Assembly (NCBI GenBank): GCA_943371235.1
Contig: CALRTZ010000081.1
Coordinates: forward strand, 1 to 5,813
DNA: 5,813 bases
From: CAJBVG01 sp943371235
GTDB lineage: Bacteria; Bacteroidota; Bacteroidia; Sphingobacteriales; Sphingobacteriaceae
Reading direction: 5' to 3'
Shown: one piece after another, positions 5,251 through 5,813 of the stretch
Position numbering within the stretch: the first letter of the stretch is position 1
Layout: every line of letters starts with the position of its first letter
Made by a program: the position numbers and the translations under genes
Notes under the pieces: generated by a model
What the model was told of the DNA's origin: nothing
Seen by the model: the letters and a program-made list of their open reading frames with translations, nothing else
Databases searched by the model: none

Positions 5251-5306
5251 TTGACACAAATTTTATGATTTATAATATTTTACTTATTATTATAAAAGTA
5301 TAGGAG

Positions 5307-5361
5307 GCATAACTTTGTGCTCCGAAACCCGCCCGAACGCAAAGCCCAAAAAACGTTAGCG
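5307..5361 (+). other. attC-like / cassette-boundary-like segment before the GNAT gene
   Basis: A C-rich block sits in otherwise AT-rich DNA. GCATAAC (5307-5313) and GTTAGCG (5355-5361) loosely resemble the outer RYYYAAC and GTTRRRY boxes of integron attC sites. Between them CTTTGTG (5313-5319) pairs with CGCAAAG (5338-5344), with one wobble. Outer-box complementarity covers only the GTTA/TAAC part, and no integrase is in view, so this is a hint only. Confidence 0.25.
5310..5317 (+). promoter_or_regulatory. Candidate -7 box of the GNAT gene
   Basis: TAACTTTG matches TAnnTTTG and would start transcription near 5322, about 58 bases before the ATG. At the -33 position only TTAT is seen, so support is partial. 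It overlaps the attC-like block. Confidence 0.35.
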
Positions 5362-5379
5362 GAAATGCTATAAACGACA

Positions 5380-5813
5380 ATGCTTAAAACAAACAGACTA
5401 AATATTAGAGAACTGACTTTTGCTGACATTGACAATGTTCACGAACTTCATTCATTGCCTGAAACTGATGAGTTTAACACATTAGGAATTCCTGAAACTA
5501 TCCAAACGACTGAAAATATTTTGAAAGAATGGTTGATCCTACAAAAACAAGAGCCAAGAAATTCTTATGTTTTTAGCATTGACAAAAATGACGACAATAC
5601 TTTTGTGGGCCTTATTGCTATAAATTTGGGGAAAGCGAATTATCGAACCGCAGAAGTTTGGTTCAAAATCCATAAAGACTTTTGGCGAAAAGGTTATACG
5701 ACAGAAGCATTATCAAAACTCTTGGACTTTGGCTTTAACGACTTGAAACTTCACAGAATCGAAGCAGGTTGTGCAGTAGAAAATATTGCTTCAAGCAAAG
5801 TTCTTGAAAAAGT
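5380..5813 (+). CDS. GNAT N-acetyltransferase, RimJ/RimL-like (3' end outside window)
   Basis: 144 complete codons are present and the frame is open at the window edge; family members are usually about 165-185 residues, so perhaps 30 are missing. It is a cytoplasmic acetyl-CoA-dependent transferase of the Acetyltransf_3 (RimJ/RimL, ribosomal-protein alanine acetyltransferase-like) type. The N-terminus TNRLNIRELTFADID (4-18) is typical. AEVWFKIHKDFWRKGYTTEA (91-110) covers beta-strand 4 and the acetyl-CoA pyrophosphate loop, where RKGYTT replaces the common GxGYAT form. LHRIEAGCAVENIASSKVLEK (124-144) is the conserved motif in which N135 and S139 lie. The substrate cannot be told; many such proteins acetylate antibiotics, amino acids or protein N-termini. 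The ATG at 5380 is chosen because the RLxxR motif follows at once; no Shine-Dalgarno sequence precedes it closely. It is separated from the dioxygenase by 252 bases of unlike composition and is probably an independent, possibly acquired, unit. Confidence 0.88.
   Translation, partial: MLKTNRLNIRELTFADIDNVHELHSLPETDEFNTLGIPETIQTTENILKEWLILQKQEPRNSYVFSIDKNDDNTFVGLIAINLGKANYRTAEVWFKIHKDFWRKGYTTEALSKLLDFGFNDLKLHRIEAGCAVENIASSKVLEK

Noticed and set aside
5251..5276. TTGACA ... TATAAT, E. coli-like promoter
   Set aside because: The spacer is only 14 bases, too short for a sigma-70 promoter, and the phylum uses a different consensus; most likely chance in AT-rich DNA.
5317..5373. GTG-initiated 18-codon leader peptide gene
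   Set aside because: Not annotated as a gene: its AGGAGG is about 9 bases away, the composition is that of the cassette-like block, and no homologue is recognisable; kept only as part of a finding.

Overview
The window looks like chromosomal DNA of a member of the Bacteroidota. It is AT-rich, its genes lack Shine-Dalgarno sequences, and several starts are preceded by the TAnnTTTG -7 box typical of that phylum. The clearest case has a TTTG -33 box exactly 19 bases upstream, in front of a tRNA gene. The proteins (LysC, LysA with an ELGR motif, a YgiD-type dioxygenase) also read like Bacteroidota homologues. The exact genus cannot be told from this sequence.

Layout: 1-145 holds hairpins, including a terminator, and no credible gene. 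A tRNA-Ser(UGA) lies on the minus strand at 146-233, with a promoter just upstream at 238-268. A minus-strand gene at 336-1427 encodes a ferritin-like domain fused to a VIT1/CCC1 iron/manganese transporter. It is divergent from a plus-strand pair, lysC (1652-2965) and lysA (2967-4109), which encode the first and last enzymes of lysine synthesis and are separated by one base. A plus-strand gene at 4252-5127 encodes a LigB-superfamily ring-cleavage dioxygenase (YgiD/DODA type). A plus-strand RimJ/RimL-like GNAT acetyltransferase starts at 5380 and runs off the window end.

The most unusual content is intergenic. Three gene boundaries carry short tandem arrays of three different units. 1436-1592 has TGTACNN heptads alternating with two copies of a ~26-bp core. 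4094-4142 has GAGTTAT/GAGTTGT heptads, with an inverted partner at 4217-4249. 5117-5153 has TAGTGTGC octads. The arrays touch gene ends very closely: the stop codons of lysA and of the dioxygenase gene lie inside the second unit of their arrays, and the dioxygenase start follows directly after an inverted array. The two 3'-end arrays have unit lengths (7 and 8) not divisible by 3 and contain stop triplets on both strands, so each closes all six reading frames. The 5'-end array is open in the frames read by its neighbours.

The region 5153-5379 changes character (G-run tract, pyrimidine tract, AT-rich stretch, then a C-rich block ending in ACGTTAGCGG just before the GNAT gene). It may mark an acquired cassette-like segment. 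No phage, IS transposase, CRISPR or known defence system is visible.
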